Made by a program: the position numbers and the translations under genes
Part shown: piece after piece, positions 25,400 to 33,910 of the stretch
Layout: every line of letters starts with the position of its first letter
Numbering within the stretch: position 1 is the first letter of the stretch
The notes under the pieces: model-generated
Told to the model about the DNA's origin: nothing
Database searches by the model: none
What the model saw: the letters and a program-made list of their open reading frames with translations, nothing else
Assembly: GCF_042666235.1 (NCBI RefSeq)
Contig: NZ_JBHTFQ010000004.1
Span: forward strand, 310,001 to 374,000
DNA: 64,000 nt
Direction: 5' to 3'
From: Halodurantibacterium daqingensis
GTDB taxonomy: Bacteria > Pseudomonadota > Alphaproteobacteria > Rhodobacterales > Rhodobacteraceae

Positions 25400-26369
25400 G
25401 TGCGGTCATTCCGATCCGGTCGGCCAGCCGATCCGAGGCCGCGCGAAGCGCCGCCAGCAGGTCGGGCGAACTGGTATGGTTGGCAAGGGGGACGATTTCG
25501 AAGCGCGCCTCGGGCCAGGCCTTGTGCAGCGCCCAGGCCGAGGCCATGGGCGTCACCATGTCATAGCGCCCCTGGAGGATCTCGGCCGGGATGTGCCGGA
25601 TCCGGTCGATGCCCCGCAACAGCGCGCCTTCGGCCAGGAAGGCGCGGTTGATGCAATAATGCGTGAAAAGCCGCGCGACGGGCAGGTATTTCTCCGGCGA
25701 TTCGAGCAGATTTGCCACATGCGCGGCGTCGGGCACCAGCGTCTGGGTATGGGCGGAAAAGCTGCGCAATTCCCAGGCGGCAGCCAGTGCCACCGAGGCA
25801 TCCCCGGAGACCAGGCGCCGGTAATAGGCGGTCAGCAGGTCACCGCGTTCGGCCTCGGGAACGAAAGCCGCGAACCGCTCCCAATGGTCGGGAAAAACCT
25901 GGCGGATGCCATGAAACCACCAGGCGATATCGGCGGCACCGCCCAGAAAGATGCCGTGAAGCCGCAGGCCCAGAACCCGCCCGGGATGGGCCTGGGCATA
26001 GGCCAGCCCCAGACAGCTTCCCCACGAGCCCCCGGTGACCATCCAGCGTCGAAATCCGAAATGGGCGCGGATCACCTCCAGATCGGCAACGAGCGCGGCC
26101 GTCGTGTTCCCGTGAATTCCGGCCAAAGGCGTCGAACGCCCGGCACCCCGCTGATCGAACAGGATGATGTCGTGGCGGGCGGGATCGAAGCCCTGCAGCG
26201 CCGTCCGGGACAGGCCGGCCCCCGGGCCGCCATGCAGAACAACCGTCGGCAGCGCGCCCGGTGTGCCGTGACGCTCCAGATGCAGGTCATGCCCATCCGT
26301 GACCGGAAGGCGAAGGCTCGGCACCGCGCTGTCAGTCGCGTCAGGGGAGGATGGGTTGGCATGAGTCAT
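25392..26369 (-). CDS. pip: prolyl iminopeptidase-like alpha/beta hydrolase (S33)
   Basis: A 325-residue S33 hydrolase. It shows LHGGPGAG (oxyanion loop, residues 45-52), FDQRGAGRS (71-79) and the nucleophile elbow GGSWGS with Ser115. The helical cap follows. Late residues GRYDMVTPM and LANHTSS carry the probable Asp and His. The family removes N-terminal proline from peptides. I chose ATG 26369; the longer frame would use TTG inside an inverted repeat. It is the first gene of the ten-gene minus-strand operon and with the S9 and M20 enzymes completes a proline-peptide degrading set. Confidence 0.85.
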   Translation of the reverse strand: MTHANPSSPDATDSAVPSLRLPVTDGHDLHLERHGTPGALPTVVLHGGPGAGLSRTALQGFDPARHDIILFDQRGAGRSTPLAGIHGNTTAALVADLEVIRAHFGFRRWMVTGGSWGSCLGLAYAQAHPGRVLGLRLHGIFLGGAADIAWWFHGIRQVFPDHWERFAAFVPEAERGDLLTAYYRRLVSGDASVALAAAWELRSFSAHTQTLVPDAAHVANLLESPEKYLPVARLFTHYCINRAFLAEGALLRGIDRIRHIPAEILQGRYDMVTPMASAWALHKAWPEARFEIVPLANHTSSPDLLAALRAASDRLADRIGMTAHD

Positions 26370-26374
26370 TCCAA

Positions 26375-26389
26375 GGTTGCTAGGCAACC
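26375..26389. promoter_or_regulatory. inverted repeat before the peptide operon
   Basis: GGTTGC-TAG-GCAACC, a perfect 6-base dyad ending 5 bases before the first gene of the operon. It could be an operator or a 5' mRNA hairpin. The place is very close to the start codon, so it would lie in the transcript unless that is nearly leaderless. Confidence 0.35.
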
Positions 26390-26640
26390 GGGGCAGCCCC
26401 TGACAAATGCGTAATTTGCATGGGCTACCCGGTTTCCGGATCGCGGGCGGGCCCGAACCCCCCTCGGCCCTTGATTTGCAGGCCGCGCACGGACGGGCAG
26501 AGCTTTCACTGCGGCCTGCCTGCTGCGCCCTCTGCCCGCCATCCGCGCGCCAGGCTGAAAAAAGCGGCGCTGCGACGACGGGATGATCCCGACAGCGCCC
26601 CGCTTTCCCGCGTTGCCGAAGCCACGCCCCGGGGTTGATT
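26390..26640. other. intergenic region between divergent units
   Basis: Together with the sqr promoter this fills the 470 bases between the divergent peptide operon and the sqr gene. No coding signal is convincing on either strand. Arg/Ala-rich frames cross it. A promoter for the peptide operon should lie here, but I could not pick one with confidence. Confidence 0.45.
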
Positions 26641-26667
26641 TCCGCGACAGCTTGCTCTTGTTCCGCC

Positions 26668-26695
26668 TTGCCATATTCTTATATTCAAATATAGA
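26668..26695 (+). promoter_or_regulatory. sqr promoter with AT-rich palindromic operator
   Basis: TTGCCA (26668-26673) and TATAGA (26690-26695) are spaced by 16 bases. Between and over the -10 lies the perfect palindrome TATATT-CA-AATATA (26680-26693). A direct repeat ATATTC also occurs at 26674 and 26681. The AT-rich island is striking in this GC-rich context. In related bacteria sqr is repressed by ArsR-type sulfide sensors (SqrR/BigR), which bind AT-rich dyads that block the promoter. The regulator itself is not in the window. Confidence 0.6.
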
Positions 26696-26840
26696 TCGTT
26701 CCTGGAACCGACTCCGACAGATCGGGCACCGGGCTGGGCGTCTGCCAGAAGCGGTTGCCCCCGTCAGCTGTATCGGAACGGTTCCGGGAGGAACTGCACG
26801 CCTGCGCCGCGAACGGATCGCGGACGGTGGAGGAGGACGA

Positions 26841-28190
26841 ATGAGCAGATCTGAAAACCTGAGACCCTCGCGCCGTGCAGTGCTTGGCATGGCTCTCGCC
26901 GGTGCGGCCTGCGCCAGCGTCCGTGCGGCCCCGGCACAGGCCGCGCGGGTTGCGACCTCGGCACGTATCGTGATCATCGGCGCCGGTGCCGCCGGAACGG
27001 CGCTGGCGAACCGGCTGGTCCAGCGGCTTGAGGGCGCAGAGATCACCCTGATCGACGGACGTGCCGAACATCTTTATCAGCCCGGCCTGTCGCTGGTCGC
27101 GGCCGGGCTGCGGCCGGCAAGCTATGTCGTCTCGAGAACGACCGACTGGCTGCCCTCCGGCGTGACGCTGATCGCCGAACCGGCAGTGGCGATCGACGCC
27201 GAAACGAAAACCGTTGCTACCGCAAGCGGTCGCAGCCTTGGCTACGATTTCCTGGTGGTGGCGCCGGGTCTCGTGCTTGACCATGACGCCATCGAGGGGT
27301 TCTCGCTCGACATGGTCGGGCGCGACGGGATCGGGGCGCTTTACGCCGGGCCGGATTATGCCGCCCGCACCTGGACGGCCGTTTCGAAGTTCACCGATGA
27401 GGGCGGCATCGCCCTGCTCAGCCGGCCGGCAACCGAAATGAAATGTGCGGGCGCGCCGCTCAAACACGCGTTTCTGGTCGAGGATATCGCCAGCCGCGGC
27501 GGCGCGAAGGGGCGCTACGAGGTGCATTACACCTGTCCGCAACCGGCGCTTTTCTCGGTCCCGATCGTGGCCGAGAAGGTGCGGATGCTGTTCGAGCAGC
27601 GAGGCATCGCAACCCATACCGGTCATACGCTGACCGCGATCGATCCGGGCCGCAAGACGGCCACCTTCACCACCTCTGCCCCCGATCCCGTGACCGGCGC
27701 CGCGATCCAGTCGCAGGTTGAGCTGCCCTATGACTATCTCCACGTCATCCCGCCCCAGCGCGCGCCCGAGGTGATCCGGCAGTCCGGCCTCAGCTGGGCC
27801 GACCGCTGGACCGATCAGGGCTGGGTCGAATGCGACCCGCAAACGCTGCGCCACCGGCGCTATCCGGAGGTCTTTGCGCTTGGCGACGTGGCCGGTGTGC
27901 CCAAGGGCAAGACGGCGGCCTCGGTGAAATGGCAGGTGCCGGTGGTCGAGGACCATCTTGTTGCAGCCATAGAAGGGCGCGAGGGTAGCCAGAGCTATGA
28001 CGGCTACACGTCCTGCCCGCTGATCACCCGCGTCGGCCGCGCGATGCTGATCGAGTTCGATTATCACAACAACCTGGTTCCGTCCTTCCCCGGCCTGATC
28101 GCCCCGCTGGAAGAGCTCTGGATCAGCTGGCTGATGAAGGAGGTGGCACTGAAGGCCACCTATAATGCCATGCTGCGCGGCCAGGCATGA
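26841..28190 (+). CDS. sqr: sulfide:quinone oxidoreductase-like FAD protein with Tat signal
   Basis: A 449-residue flavoprotein of the SQR group. The N terminus is a twin-arginine signal (SRRAVLGMALAGAACA, residues 10-25). The FAD Rossmann motif is RIVIIGAGAAGTALANRL (42-59), and LYQPGLSLVAAG and FALGDVAGVPKGKTAASV are typical of SQR. Cysteines useful for sulfide oxidation are Cys202 (EMKCAGAP) and Cys392 (TSCPLI), with a further one at 232. The enzyme takes electrons from sulfide to the quinone pool, here on the periplasmic side of the membrane. I chose ATG 26841, preceded by AGGAGG. A DUF5368 gene follows after 13 bases. Confidence 0.85.
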   Translation: MSRSENLRPSRRAVLGMALAGAACASVRAAPAQAARVATSARIVIIGAGAAGTALANRLVQRLEGAEITLIDGRAEHLYQPGLSLVAAGLRPASYVVSRTTDWLPSGVTLIAEPAVAIDAETKTVATASGRSLGYDFLVVAPGLVLDHDAIEGFSLDMVGRDGIGALYAGPDYAARTWTAVSKFTDEGGIALLSRPATEMKCAGAPLKHAFLVEDIASRGGAKGRYEVHYTCPQPALFSVPIVAEKVRMLFEQRGIATHTGHTLTAIDPGRKTATFTTSAPDPVTGAAIQSQVELPYDYLHVIPPQRAPEVIRQSGLSWADRWTDQGWVECDPQTLRHRRYPEVFALGDVAGVPKGKTAASVKWQVPVVEDHLVAAIEGREGSQSYDGYTSCPLITRVGRAMLIEFDYHNNLVPSFPGLIAPLEELWISWLMKEVALKATYNAMLRGQA

Positions 28191-28203
28191 GGGAGAAAAC
28201 GCC

Positions 28204-28557
28204 ATGAAGGATTTCACGTTCGGCACCCTGATTGCGGTACTTGAGGAAATGTTCGGCGCTGGCCTGTTCTGGACGCTTGTCGTTCTGGCCGGGCTGATCA
28301 CCCTTGCCTATCTCTATGTCCTGATCCGCGATCGGGCGGTGTCGATGCGCAAGTTCCTCTGGGCGCAGCTGTCGATGCCCTTCGGGGCCGTTGCGGCAGT
28401 GATCTTCATCCTTGCCATCACCCATTCCGGGCTTCGCGATATCGGCGGGCCGATCGATGTGATCGTGCTGCTGGGGGTGGCCGTTCTGGGCGCGGTGGGT
28501 CTGGCCATCCTGGTCTATACGGCGCAATCGCTGATCCGGCGCAAGCCCGGATCCTGA
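28204..28557 (+). CDS. DUF5368 family small membrane protein
   Basis: A 117-residue protein with three predicted membrane helices (about residues 20-38 LFWTLVVLAGLITLAYLYV, 53-73 and 80-104). I recognise it as a DUF5368 member, a family commonly found next to sqr in Rhodobacterales. AGGGAGA lies before ATG 28204. Its place 13 bases after the SQR-like gene suggests co-transcription and a role in anchoring or serving that enzyme, or in sulfide or sulfane-sulfur handling. No catalytic residue can be named. Confidence 0.75.
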   Translation: MKDFTFGTLIAVLEEMFGAGLFWTLVVLAGLITLAYLYVLIRDRAVSMRKFLWAQLSMPFGAVAAVIFILAITHSGLRDIGGPIDVIVLLGVAVLGAVGLAILVYTAQSLIRRKPGS

Positions 28558-28886
28558 CGACCGCTCGCGACTCTCCGACTGCGCGGATGGCTGTGCGCGC
28601 CGCCCTGCTCCCGTTCGTCGCGGAAAGGGTGGCGCGTCTTCGTGCGCGCCCTGCAACGCCCGGTCATGATCTGCCGTCCTGGCCCCCGGCTGGCAAAGGC
28701 CGTCGGGTTGCGGCCCAGGTCGAGGCCGCGGGCCGCACGGGCGCACCGGAATCCTCCCCCTGCGTCCGGCCGCGTCCCGCGACGGTTGCGGCCTGACCTG
28801 CGCGATCTGTCGCGGCGGGACGCAAAGTTAGCCATCGGGATCGCCGCAGGATCGTGTAGGATGACCGCGTGCAGAAGGAGGCACGC
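28558..28886. other. gene-free stretch of about 330 bases
   Basis: It lies between the DUF5368 gene and the ABC exporter ATPase, both on the plus strand. No coding pattern and no T-tract terminator are seen. A TAGGAT hexamer near 28856 could be a -10 element for the exporter, with no good -35. The ribosome site AAGGAG lies at 28875-28880. Confidence 0.45.
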
Positions 28887-29603
28887 ATGACGGTTGCATC
28901 GGACATCGTGATCCGCACAGAGGGGCTCTCGAAAGTCTATCGCAGCGGCAGCGTGGAGGTTCACGCGCTGCGCGGCGTGGACTTCGAGGCGGCGCGCGGC
29001 GAATTCGTCGTGATCCTCGGGCCGTCCGGATCGGGTAAATCGACCTTCCTGAACATCATCGGCGGGCTGGACACCGCAAGCTCGGGCAGGGCCTGGTTCG
29101 GAGACAGCGAACTCACGGCGCTCGGCGAAGCCGGACTGACGCGCTATCGTCGCGATCACGTGGGCTTCGTATTCCAGTTCTACAATCTGGTGCCCAGCCT
29201 GACCGCGCTTGAAAATGTGGCGCTTGTGACCGAGATCGCGCGCGATCCGATGCCCGCGGCCACGGCGCTGGACCTGGTTGGCCTGTCCGACCGGCGCGAT
29301 CACTTTCCCGCCCAGTTATCGGGGGGCGAACAACAGCGGGTAGCGATCGCCCGCGCCATCGCCAAGCGGCCCGAGGTGCTGTTATGCGATGAACCGACCG
29401 GGGCACTGGACAGCGCCACCGGCATCCGTGTGCTGGAAGCCCTGACCGAGGTGAACCGAACACTGGGCGCGACCACGCTGGTCATTACCCATAACGCCGC
29501 GATCCGGGCCATTGCCGACCGGGTGATCCGCTTTGCCGACGGGCGCATCGCCGAGCACGAACGCAATGCCGACCGCAAGCTGCCCTCGGAGGTGGAATGG
29601 TGA
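28887..29603 (+). CDS. ABC transporter ATPase, MacB/LolD type
   Basis: A 238-residue ATPase of the group that works with FtsX-type permeases. Walker A is GPSGSGKS, followed by the family's GFVFQFYNLVPSLTALENV segment, signature LSGGEQQR and Walker B VLLCDEPTGALDS. I chose ATG 28887 because AAGGAG precedes it; a start 18 bases upstream is inside that ribosome site. It overlaps the permease gene by 7 bases. With the permease and adaptor it forms an inner-membrane machine that extrudes or re-positions a lipophilic or peptide substrate. Confidence 0.92.
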   Translation: MTVASDIVIRTEGLSKVYRSGSVEVHALRGVDFEAARGEFVVILGPSGSGKSTFLNIIGGLDTASSGRAWFGDSELTALGEAGLTRYRRDHVGFVFQFYNLVPSLTALENVALVTEIARDPMPAATALDLVGLSDRRDHFPAQLSGGEQQRVAIARAIAKRPEVLLCDEPTGALDSATGIRVLEALTEVNRTLGATTLVITHNAAIRAIADRVIRFADGRIAEHERNADRKLPSEVEW

Positions 29604-31957
29604 TCTCGCCCCTGCGCCGGAAGGTCCTGCGCGACCTGCGGCGCCTCTGGGCGCAGGCCCTGGCCATTGCGCTGGTTCTGGCGGCCGGGGTGGCAACGCT
29701 GATCCTGGGCAACGGCGCCCATGACGCGCTGGTCGAAACCCGGGCGCGCTACTATGCCGACAACCGCTTTGCGGATGTCTTTGCCACCGTGACCCGCGCG
29801 CCCGAGGCAATGCTGGCCGATATCGCGGCCATCGACGGCGTGCTGCAGGCCGAGGGCCGGATCGTCAAGCTGGGCCTGCCGCACCTTCCCGACATGGGCG
29901 AACCCGGCACCGTTATGCTGGTATCCCTCCCGGCTACGGGGGGGCTGAATCAACCCTATCTGCGCCAGGGTCGCCTTCCCGATCCACAGGCCCCGCACGA
30001 GGCGCTGATCTCGGAAGGCTTTGCTGCCGCGCACGGGTTGCGCCCCGGCGACGGGCTGAACGTTCTGATGAACGGGCGTCAGAGGACCTTGCAGATCACC
30101 GGCATCGCGCTGTCGCCCGAATTCATCTATGCGATCGGCCCGGGCGAAATGATGCCCGACCCGCGCCGCTTCGGGATCCTCTGGCTCCCGCGCAGCGGGC
30201 TGGAAAGCGCCTTCGATCTGCGCGGCGCCGTGTCGGACGTGATCGTCAAGCTTGCGCCCGGTGCCAGCGAAACCCGGGTGATCGACGCGCTTGACCTGCT
30301 GCTGCGCCCCTATGGCGGCACCGGAGCCACGGGGCGCGAGGATCAGATCTCGCACGCCTTCCTGAATGCCGAGATCGACCAGATCGGCGCCATGGCAAAG
30401 GTGTTGCCGCCGGTTTTCCTGCTGGTCGCGGCCATGCTGGTCAACATGACGCTGACGCGGCTGGTGACGCTGGAACGCGAACAGATCGGGCTGCTCAAGG
30501 CAATGGGCTATGGCCGCCGCGCGATCTCGCAGCATTATCTGGAATTCGTGTTCATGATCGCGCTCGTGGGCATCGTGATCGGTTGCATGGCCGGTGCCTG
30601 GCTGGGGGCGGGGCTGGCGCAGCTTTACGCCCGGTTCTTTTCCTTTCCCTTCCTGCTGTTTTCACGGGATCCACAGATTTATGCGACCGCCGCCCTGGTG
30701 ACACTGGCCTCGGCGGGTCTGGGGGCGCTGCGGGCGGTGCACTCGGTGGCGAAGCTGCCGCCTGCGGTAGCCATGGCGCCCCCGGCCCCGCCCGATTACC
30801 GCCACAGCCGCAGCGGGCTCGCCCGGCGCCTGGGACTGCGGCAGCGCGACGTCATGACCCTGCGCCACCTCGGCCACTGGCCGCTGCGCACGGCCTCGTC
30901 GGTGCTGGGTGTGGCGATGGCGGTGGCAATCCTGATGGGATCGCTTTGGTCGTTCGGCTCGATCGATCACATGATCGACGTGACCTTTTCCCGAGCCGAA
31001 CGGCATGACGTGCAGATCGTCTTTGCCGCCGCCTCGGCCCCGGCCGCGCTGCAGAATGCACGCGCCCTGCCCGGCGTCCTCGCGGCCGAGCCGTTCCGCA
31101 CCGTGCCCGCGCGGATTTCGCACCGCAACCTGTCGCGCCGGATCAGCATCAGCGGCAAGCCGCCCGACGCCCGCCTGTCGCGCCTTCTGGCGCCTGACCT
31201 GCGCCCGATGGAACCGCCAGCGGATGGGCTGATCCTGTCGGATGCTCTGGCCGATCTTCTGCAGGTCCGCCCGGGCGACCTTGTCCTGGTCGAGGTGCTG
31301 GACGGCAGCGGGCGGGTGGCCGATGTCCGGGTCAGCGGCCTGTCCCTGGGCTATTTCGGGCTGGGCGCGACGATGGAGCTGGGCGCGCTGGACCGCCTTG
31401 TCGGGGGCGGGCCGCGGATTTCCGGAGTGAACCTGCTGGTTGACCCCGCCGAACGCCCGGCCTTCTTTGCAGCGGTGGCCACCACCCCCCGCACCGGATT
31501 TCTGTCGATCGCCGATCTGACGGTAAGCCGGTTCCGCGCAACGATCGCCGAGAATATTGCCATCATGGTGACGGTCTATGTGGCGCTGGCCGGGATCATC
31601 GCCATCGGCGTGGTCTACAACTTTGCCCGCATCGCCCTGTCGGAACAGGGGCGCGAGCTGGCCAGCCTGCGGGTTCTGGGCTTCACCCGGTCCGAGGTGT
31701 CGGGCATCCTGCTGCGCGAACTGGCCACCGTCGTGGCGCTCGCACAGCCGGTGGGCTGGGCCATCGGCTACCTGCTGGCGCTGGCCATGGCGGTGGCCTT
31801 TTCATCCGACCTTTATCGCGTGCCCTTCGTGATCGGGCCCGCGGTCTATGCCATCTCCAGCCTGGTGGTCATCGCAGCGGCGCTGCTGTCGGCGCTGCTG
31901 GTCCGGCGGCGGATCGACCGGCTGGACATGATCGAAGTGCTCAAGACACGGGAGTGA
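29597..31957 (+). CDS. FtsX-family ABC transporter permease
   Basis: A 786-residue membrane protein. It has an N-terminal helix (AQALAIALVLAAGVATLILG), a large periplasmic domain, a first FtsX domain of three helices (around 260-400, including MTLTRLVTLEREQIGLLKAMGYG), a second periplasmic domain and a second FtsX domain near the end (ASLRVLGFTRSEVSGILLREL). This double-FtsX layout is that of lipoprotein- or lipid-handling permeases. It overlaps the ATPase gene and is followed after 3 bases by a HlyD-type adaptor. The substrate is unknown. Confidence 0.9.
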   Translation: MVISPLRRKVLRDLRRLWAQALAIALVLAAGVATLILGNGAHDALVETRARYYADNRFADVFATVTRAPEAMLADIAAIDGVLQAEGRIVKLGLPHLPDMGEPGTVMLVSLPATGGLNQPYLRQGRLPDPQAPHEALISEGFAAAHGLRPGDGLNVLMNGRQRTLQITGIALSPEFIYAIGPGEMMPDPRRFGILWLPRSGLESAFDLRGAVSDVIVKLAPGASETRVIDALDLLLRPYGGTGATGREDQISHAFLNAEIDQIGAMAKVLPPVFLLVAAMLVNMTLTRLVTLEREQIGLLKAMGYGRRAISQHYLEFVFMIALVGIVIGCMAGAWLGAGLAQLYARFFSFPFLLFSRDPQIYATAALVTLASAGLGALRAVHSVAKLPPAVAMAPPAPPDYRHSRSGLARRLGLRQRDVMTLRHLGHWPLRTASSVLGVAMAVAILMGSLWSFGSIDHMIDVTFSRAERHDVQIVFAAASAPAALQNARALPGVLAAEPFRTVPARISHRNLSRRISISGKPPDARLSRLLAPDLRPMEPPADGLILSDALADLLQVRPGDLVLVEVLDGSGRVADVRVSGLSLGYFGLGATMELGALDRLVGGGPRISGVNLLVDPAERPAFFAAVATTPRTGFLSIADLTVSRFRATIAENIAIMVTVYVALAGIIAIGVVYNFARIALSEQGRELASLRVLGFTRSEVSGILLRELATVVALAQPVGWAIGYLLALAMAVAFSSDLYRVPFVIGPAVYAISSLVVIAAALLSALLVRRRIDRLDMIEVLKTRE

Positions 31958-31960
31958 CAG

Positions 31961-33139
31961 ATGCGCCGAACCCTCACCATCCTTGCTGCGCTGGCCGTCC
32001 TTGGCGCCCTGGTCTGGGCCCTGATGCCCCGCCCGATCCCGGCCGAACTGGGCGAGATCGCCCGGCGCACCATCGACGTGGTCATCGAGGACGAGGGCGA
32101 GGCGCGGATCCGCAACGTCTTTACCGTCTCGGCCACCAACGCGGGCAAGCTGCACCGGATCAGCCTTCATGCGGGCGACGAGGTCTTTGCCGGGCGCACG
32201 GTCGTGGCGGTGATCGGCCCCGCCGCGCCGGCGCTGCTGGATTCGCGGGCACGGGCCGTGGCCGAGGCGACGACGGCCGCCGCGCGGGCCGGGGTCGATC
32301 TGGCGCAGGCGCAGGTGATGCAGGCCGAAGCCGCGCTGGAATTCGCCAGCGCCGAGGCCACCCGCGCCCAGGCGCTTTATGAACGGGCGGCCATTTCCCG
32401 GCGCCTGCTGGACAATGCGATGCTTGAACAGCGCACCGCCCAGGCGGCGCTGGACAGCGCCCGCGCCAATCTGGACGTGCGCCAACGCGAGCTTCAAAGC
32501 GCCGCCGCCGTCCTGGGCGGGCCCGAGATGAACGGCGCCGAAAGCTGTTGCGTCAACCTCTTCGCGCCCGTCTCGGGCCGGGTGCTGCGGGTGCTGACGG
32601 AAAGCGAACAGATCGTGCAACCAGGAACCCCGATCCTTGAAATCGGCAATCCCGCCAATCTGGAGATTGCAGTCGATCTGCTGTCGCGCGATGCGGTGCG
32701 GATCCGCGAAGGCGCCGAGGCCTGGATCACCGGCTGGGGCGGCACCACGATCCCGGCCCGGGTGCGGCGGGTCGAACCCTCGGCGCGCACCAGGGTCTCG
32801 GCCCTCGGGATCGAGGAGCAGCGCGTGCAGGTCCTGCTGGATCTGCGCGGCGACCCCGGGCTTTGGCGCGGGCTGGGCCACGGTTTCCGCGTGGTGGTCC
32901 GCATCGCGGTCTGGCGCGGCGAGGGGGTGACCTCGATCCCGGTCGAGGCGCTGTTCCGCGACGGATCGGACTGGGCGGCCTATGTGGTGCGCGACGGCCG
33001 CGCCCGGCTGCAGCACATCACGCTGGGCGAACGCAACGAGGCCTTCGCCGAGGTTCGGGCCGGGCTGGCCCTTGGTGACCGGGTGATCCTGCGCCCCTCG
33101 GACCGCATCACCGACGGAACCGCCATCACCGCGCAATAG
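31961..33139 (+). CDS. periplasmic adaptor (HlyD/RND membrane-fusion) protein
   Basis: A 392-residue adaptor. An uncleaved anchor helix lies at residues 5-22 (LTILAALAVLGALVWAL). The barrel-sandwich and hairpin follow: VSATNAGKLHRISLHAGDEV, then a long coiled hairpin (about residues 85-180, with DSRARAVAEATTAAARAGVD and similar), then SPVSGRVL-like FAPVSGRVLRVLTESEQIV. It links the ABC permease to an outer-membrane channel. No TolC gene is adjacent. It starts 3 bases after the permease stop, and its end converges on arsH, 21 bases away. Confidence 0.9.
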   Translation: MRRTLTILAALAVLGALVWALMPRPIPAELGEIARRTIDVVIEDEGEARIRNVFTVSATNAGKLHRISLHAGDEVFAGRTVVAVIGPAAPALLDSRARAVAEATTAAARAGVDLAQAQVMQAEAALEFASAEATRAQALYERAAISRRLLDNAMLEQRTAQAALDSARANLDVRQRELQSAAAVLGGPEMNGAESCCVNLFAPVSGRVLRVLTESEQIVQPGTPILEIGNPANLEIAVDLLSRDAVRIREGAEAWITGWGGTTIPARVRRVEPSARTRVSALGIEEQRVQVLLDLRGDPGLWRGLGHGFRVVVRIAVWRGEGVTSIPVEALFRDGSDWAAYVVRDGRARLQHITLGERNEAFAEVRAGLALGDRVILRPSDRITDGTAITAQ

Positions 33140-33160
33140 CTGCCTTTGCGCGGAGTGGTC

Positions 33161-33910
33161 TTACAGCGCGCGCTGGTTGACCCGCGCCGACAGCGCAGCC
33201 GCATCTTCCTTCCGCTCGGAATAGCGATCCACGAGGTAGTCGCCCAGATCGCGCGTCAGCAGCGTGAACTTCACCAGTTCCTCCATCACATCGACGATCC
33301 GGTCATAATAAGGCGAAGGCTTCATGCGCCCCGCCTCGTCGAACTCCAGAAAGGCCTTCGGAACCGAGGACTGGTTGGGGATGGTCAGCATCCGCATCCA
33401 GCGGCCCAGGATCCGCATCTGGTTGACGGCATTGAAGCTTTGCGATCCGCCGGACACCTGCATCACCGCCAGCGTCTTTCCCTGGGTCGGTCGTTTCGCC
33501 CCGTCGCTCAGCGGGATCCAGTCGATCTGCGTCTTCATGAGGCCGGTCATGGCGCCGTGTCGTTCCGGGCTGGACCAGACCATGCCCTCGCACCAGTTGA
33601 CCAGATCGCGCAGGGCGCGCACCCGGGGGTGATCGGCATCCGCGCCCGCGTCATCGACCAGCGGCAGGCCAGAGGGATTGAAGAACCTGACCTCGGCACC
33701 AAGCCGCGTGAGGATCCGCGCGGCTTCCTCGCCGCTCAGCCGGCTGAAGGACCGGGGCCGCAGCGATCCGTAAAGGATCAGGATCCGGGGCGGATCCGCG
33801 CGGCCCGGCCCGGGCATCAGGCGCGCACGGTCGATGGGGCGGAAGCAGGCCTCGTCCAACTGTGGCGTGGTCAGGTCGGCAAGCGGATCCGTCAGGGCCG
33901 GGTCAGACAC
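33161..33910 (-). CDS. arsH: ArsH, NADPH-dependent FMN reductase (arsenical resistance)
   Basis: A 249-residue flavodoxin-like protein. The FMN phosphate loop is YGSLRPRSFSRLSGEEAAR and the second flavin loop is SSPERHGAMTGLMKTQIDW. ArsH oxidises trivalent organoarsenicals or acts as an azo/quinone reductase. It is the last gene of the arsRBCH operon. The start is GTG at 33910, overlapping the arsC stop by 8 bases. Length and N-terminal extension before the flavodoxin core match ArsH. Confidence 0.92.
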   Translation of the reverse strand: MSDPALTDPLADLTTPQLDEACFRPIDRARLMPGPGRADPPRILILYGSLRPRSFSRLSGEEAARILTRLGAEVRFFNPSGLPLVDDAGADADHPRVRALRDLVNWCEGMVWSSPERHGAMTGLMKTQIDWIPLSDGAKRPTQGKTLAVMQVSGGSQSFNAVNQMRILGRWMRMLTIPNQSSVPKAFLEFDEAGRMKPSPYYDRIVDVMEELVKFTLLTRDLGDYLVDRYSERKEDAAALSARVNQRAL

